15,709 nt of DNA, from the NCBI GenBank assembly GCA_016212295.1, contig JACRGO010000200.1, positions 1-15,709 on the forward strand, in the 5' to 3' direction. Shown piece after piece: positions 13,570 to 15,709 of this stretch (the stretch's first letter is position 1; each line of letters begins with the position of its first letter). Origin of the DNA: Nitrospinota bacterium (GTDB taxonomy: Bacteria > Nitrospinota > Nitrospinia > JACRGO01). A program made the position numbers and the translations under genes. Below the pieces are notes generated by a model. That model searched no databases. It was given only the letters and a program-made list of their open reading frames with translations, and had not been told where the DNA came from.

Positions 13570-14240
13570 GCCTTATCCACCTGGAAAACATAACCAAGAC
13601 CTACACGAACACAGGCTTCACCACCAATGTTCTCAAGGGGGTGTCCCTGCGGATAGAGGAAGGGGAATACGCCGCTGTCATAGGCCCTTCGGGCGCGGGA
13701 AAGAGCACCTTGATGGCGATAATCGGCTGCCTTTCAAGCCCGACAAGCGGTTCGTATATGCTGGACGGAGAAGAAGTCGCGAGGCTGAACGACAGTGACC
13801 TGTCGCGCGCGCGCAACGAGAAGATAGGCTTCGTGTTCCAGGCGTTCCACCTGCTGCCTGGGGCGCCCGCCTTTGACAATGTCATACTGCCCCTTATGTA
13901 TTGCCGGAAGGTCCCGCCCGACGCGAAGGCCCGCGCTGCGGAGGCATTGGAAAAGGTGGGACTCGGACACAGAATGCGCCACACCCCCGGCCAGCTCTCC
14001 GGCGGAGAGCAGCAACGCGTGACCATCGCCCGCGCCCTTATTAACAATCCAAAACTCATACTTGCCGACGAACCCACGGGAAACCTCGATTCAAAAACCG
14101 GCGCGGAAATAATGAAAATTTTTGACAATCTGAACCAGGAAGGCCGGACGATCATCCTGATCACGCATGACCAGAAGGTGGCGGAACATGCCCGCCGCAT
14201 CATTCGAGTGATGGACGGAATGATCGATACGGATGTTTAA
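13566..14240 (+). CDS. MacB/LolD-type ABC transporter ATPase
   Basis: A 224-residue ABC ATPase with all motifs: Walker A GPSGAGKS (40-47), Q-loop [11 protein letters not shown] (Q92), signature LSGGEQQRV (144-152), Walker [10 protein letters not shown] (164-172) and switch histidine H201 in ITHD. It has the MacB/LolD/FtsE-class features (KTY near the start, [19 protein letters not shown]). It powers the permease encoded next. In E. coli MacB the ATPase and permease are one chain; here they are separate, as in many other phyla. The start is set by the four-base overlap with the adaptor gene, which implies coupling. Confidence 0.95.
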   Translation: MSLIHLENITKTYTNTGFTTNVLKGVSLRIEEGEYAAVIGPSGAGKSTLMAIIGCLSSPTSGSYMLDGEEVARLNDSDLSRARNEKIGFVFQAFHLLPGAPAFDNVILPLMYCRKVPPDAKARAAEALEKVGLGHRMRHTPGQLSGGEQQRVTIARALINNPKLILADEPTGNLDSKTGAEIMKIFDNLNQEGRTIILITHDQKVAEHARRIIRVMDGMIDTDV

Positions 14241-14266
14241 AATTTAGATGGAACGCGTTTCCATGA

Positions 14267-14308
14267 AACTTTAGTTCACTTTAGCCACTTGTAACTTTAG
14301 CTCACTCA
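14267..14308. repeat. ACTTTAG array, copy 2, inside the exporter operon
   Basis: ACTTTAG and related units (ACTTTAGTTC, ACTTTAGCC, ACTTTAGCTC) repeat three times, matching the array at 3616-3724. A hairpin ATGGAA-CGCGT-TTCCAT (14248-14264) lies just before it. The block fills the 83-base gap between the ATPase and permease genes and leaves no visible ribosome binding site for the permease. Confidence 0.7.
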
Positions 14309-14323
14309 CAAAAAATCCCTCCC

Positions 14324-15529
14324 ATGAGAATCGCAAGGAATTCACGGCAGGCGCTGAACGGGGTGAGGCGCAATAAGGGCAACACGCTTCTGATGGCGCT
14401 GGGGATCATCATAGGCATCGCGTCCCTCACCGTGATAGTGGCCCTGGGCGAAGGGGCCAAGACCCAGGCGCTGGCCAGGATCGCGGACATGGGGTTCGGC
14501 GCGGATTCCTTTTCCGTGCGCGCCGGATTGGGAAAACTGTTCTTCACAAAAGGCCCGGACATCACGACCCTGACCCTCCAGGACGCGGACGATATCCTCG
14601 CCCTGCCGCTCGTTCGGGAAGTTGTCCCGACCCAGAGGCACAGCGCCCGCGCGGTGTACAAGGGCAATTCCACCTTTACCCGCGTTTTCTCCGTGACGCC
14701 TGATTGGCAGTCGGACGGGAGTTGGAAGATCGCCGGCGGCAGGTTTTTTTCCCAGGAGGAATCGGACCGCAAGGCGAAGGTGGTTGTTATCGGCGCCACC
14801 GTGGCCGGAAAACTCTTCGGCCCGGAAGACCCCGTTGACAAAATGGTTCGAATAGGGTCGGTCTACTTTAAAGTAATCGGCGTGTTCGCGCCTAAGGGGG
14901 TGACTGGAAGCGGGTATGATCCGGATGACCGCGTGGTCATACCGCTGGACACCGGCATCTCCCGGCTCTTTCACCAAACCTGGCTCACCAGCATACTCAT
15001 ACGTACCTTGCGCCCGGAACAGGTGGAGGAGACCATTGAGTCCGTGAGGGCATTGCTGCGGCGCAACCATAACCTGTCCGTTATAACAGAGGACGACTTC
15101 CGTTTCATCACCCCGGAGGGGATCATGGAATGGAGGCTCCAGCAAGAGCAGGCGTTGAACCGCATGTTGATGCTCATCTCCACTGTGTCCCTCCTTGTCG
15201 GTGGGATCGTGATCATGAACATAATGCTTGTGTCGGTCAGGGAGCGGGTACACGAGATCGGGGTCCGGCGCTGTTTCGGGGCGCGGCGTTCCGACATCAT
15301 CCAGCAGTTCATGTTCGAGGCGCTCTTTGTTTCCTTGGCCGGCGGAGTCCTTGGCGTTCTGCTGGGTCTTGCGATTTCCGCGGGTTTAAGGCATTTCCAA
15401 ATGGCGGCCTACGTGACCTGGCAGCCGTTCGTCCTTGCCTTTGTTTTTTCCACTCTGGCCGGCCTGGTCTCCGGGGTCCAGCCCGCGCGCAACGCGGCTT
15501 CGCTGGCCCCGGATGAGGCTTTGCGATGA
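14324..15529 (+). CDS. MacB-type ABC transporter permease
   Basis: A 401-residue permease of the MacB/LolE/FtsX class. One membrane helix near the N-terminus (about 21-42, MALGIIIGIASLTVIVAL, followed by GEGAKTQAL) leads into a periplasmic MacB_PCD domain of roughly 230 residues. Three C-terminal helices follow (281-304, 331-353, 368-388) with the conserved coupling segment VRERVHEIGVRRCFGARRSD (305-324) that contacts the ATPase. The end, QPARNAASLAPDEALR, is typical of the family. Such permeases act as mechanotransmitters that drive export from the periplasm rather than moving substrate through the inner membrane. The ATG is the only start in this frame after a stop at 14282 that keeps the N-terminal helix complete, yet the preceding bases (ATCCCTCCC) lack a ribosome binding site. 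A repeat separates it from the ATPase gene. Confidence 0.92.
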   Translation: MRIARNSRQALNGVRRNKGNTLLMALGIIIGIASLTVIVALGEGAKTQALARIADMGFGADSFSVRAGLGKLFFTKGPDITTLTLQDADDILALPLVREVVPTQRHSARAVYKGNSTFTRVFSVTPDWQSDGSWKIAGGRFFSQEESDRKAKVVVIGATVAGKLFGPEDPVDKMVRIGSVYFKVIGVFAPKGVTGSGYDPDDRVVIPLDTGISRLFHQTWLTSILIRTLRPEQVEETIESVRALLRRNHNLSVITEDDFRFITPEGIMEWRLQQEQALNRMLMLISTVSLLVGGIVIMNIMLVSVRERVHEIGVRRCFGARRSDIIQQFMFEALFVSLAGGVLGVLLGLAISAGLRHFQMAAYVTWQPFVLAFVFSTLAGLVSGVQPARNAASLAPDEALR

Positions 15530-15548
15530 TAAAAGCTCTGCACTGAAC

Positions 15549-15570
15549 TTAACGCCCTTCGGGCGGACTT
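15549..15570. repeat. Hairpin repeat after the permease gene
   Basis: CGCCC (15553-15557) pairs with GGGCG (15561-15565) around TTC. With its flanks it resembles 693-714. It may end the exporter transcript, though only a weak T-run follows (GACTTTAAAG). Confidence 0.45.
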
Positions 15571-15579
15571 TAAAGAATT

Positions 15580-15697
15580 GAACATCGAACATCCAACATT
15601 GAACGTCGAACGTCGAAAAAGGAAGAAAGGATTTAAAACGTAAAACGAATTTTTCTTACTTCGATGTTGGACGTTCGATGTTCGATGTTGGACGTTC
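15580..15697. repeat. Long inverted repeat made of 7-bp units
   Basis: The left arm (15580-15617) is five tandem heptamers: GAACATC, GAACATC, CAACATT, GAACGTC, GAACGTC, then GAA. The right arm (15660-15697) holds five heptamers of the reverse sense: GATGTTG, GACGTTC, GATGTTC, GATGTTG, GACGTTC. Over 40 positions the arms are complementary at about 33, with a central spacer of about 42 bases. This would form a long stem in RNA or cruciform DNA. No gene is seen in this final stretch. Confidence 0.8.
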
Positions 15698-15709
15698 AGT
15701 TTTTTCTTC

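Noticed and set aside
14342-15253. 303-residue open frame on the minus strand
   Set aside because: Shadow of the MacB-type permease; His/Arg/Pro-rich composition with no motifs.
15580-15697. Possible CRISPR array
   Set aside because: Units are 7 bases with no spacers, arranged as an inverted repeat; no cas genes.

Overview
The window looks like chromosomal DNA from a Gram-negative (diderm) bacterium of moderate GC content. Supporting signs are a MacA/MacB-type envelope exporter, a lipoprotein, a GDP-mannose synthesis gene and large amounts of intergenic repeat. The repeat style (short-period palindromic arrays, and C/G-rich repeats that translate as 'PPL-KGG'-like peptides) recalls uncultured or environmental lineages such as Desulfobacterota, Nitrospinota or Nitrospirota. 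This assignment is an impression; nothing in the window fixes the phylum.

Layout: (1) 1-780: an unrecognised ORF tail at the left edge, then a small two-CBS-domain protein on the plus strand with its own extended -10 promoter. (2) 782-3580, minus strand: a membrane-anchored metallophosphoesterase that is probably transcribed as a leaderless mRNA, and a ManC-type mannose-1-phosphate guanylyltransferase whose C-terminal isomerase cupin has lost most of its metal ligands. About 300 bases of repeat lie between them. (3) 3795-6835, minus strand: a translationally coupled pair consisting of a multi-pass TPR/zinc-ribbon membrane protein and a DUF4388 protein fused to a GspG-like pseudopilin domain. 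I know of no described system with this pair. (4) 6932-7240, minus strand: a RelE/YafQ-like toxin without a recognisable antitoxin. (5) 7297-10916, minus strand: a tight operon of a BatD-like lipoprotein, NAD kinase (nadK) and recN. Immediately after the recN TAG, in the same frame, lies a SEC-C zinc-binding motif with no start codon of its own, then a hairpin terminator. (6) 10990-12190: an insertion-sequence graveyard with a 5' fragment of an IS1380-like transposase and a frameshifted 3' fragment of an IS630-family transposase. It is bracketed by two copies of a 19-bp direct repeat and filled with palindromes. (7) 12274-15529, plus strand: a MacA-like adaptor, a MacB/LolD-type ATPase and a separate MacB-type permease, driven by a consensus extended -10 promoter at the edge of the graveyard. 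(8) 15530-15709: a large inverted repeat built of 7-bp units.

How genes work together: the adaptor, ATPase and permease form an efflux or envelope-export pump that needs an outer-membrane partner not present here. The TPR/DUF4388-GspG pair probably forms one membrane complex. recN and nadK are housekeeping genes for DNA repair and NADP supply. The most unusual points are the SEC-C tail after recN, the DUF4388-pseudopilin fusion, the degenerate ManC cupin, and at least five families of short intergenic repeat, one of which lies inside the exporter operon.
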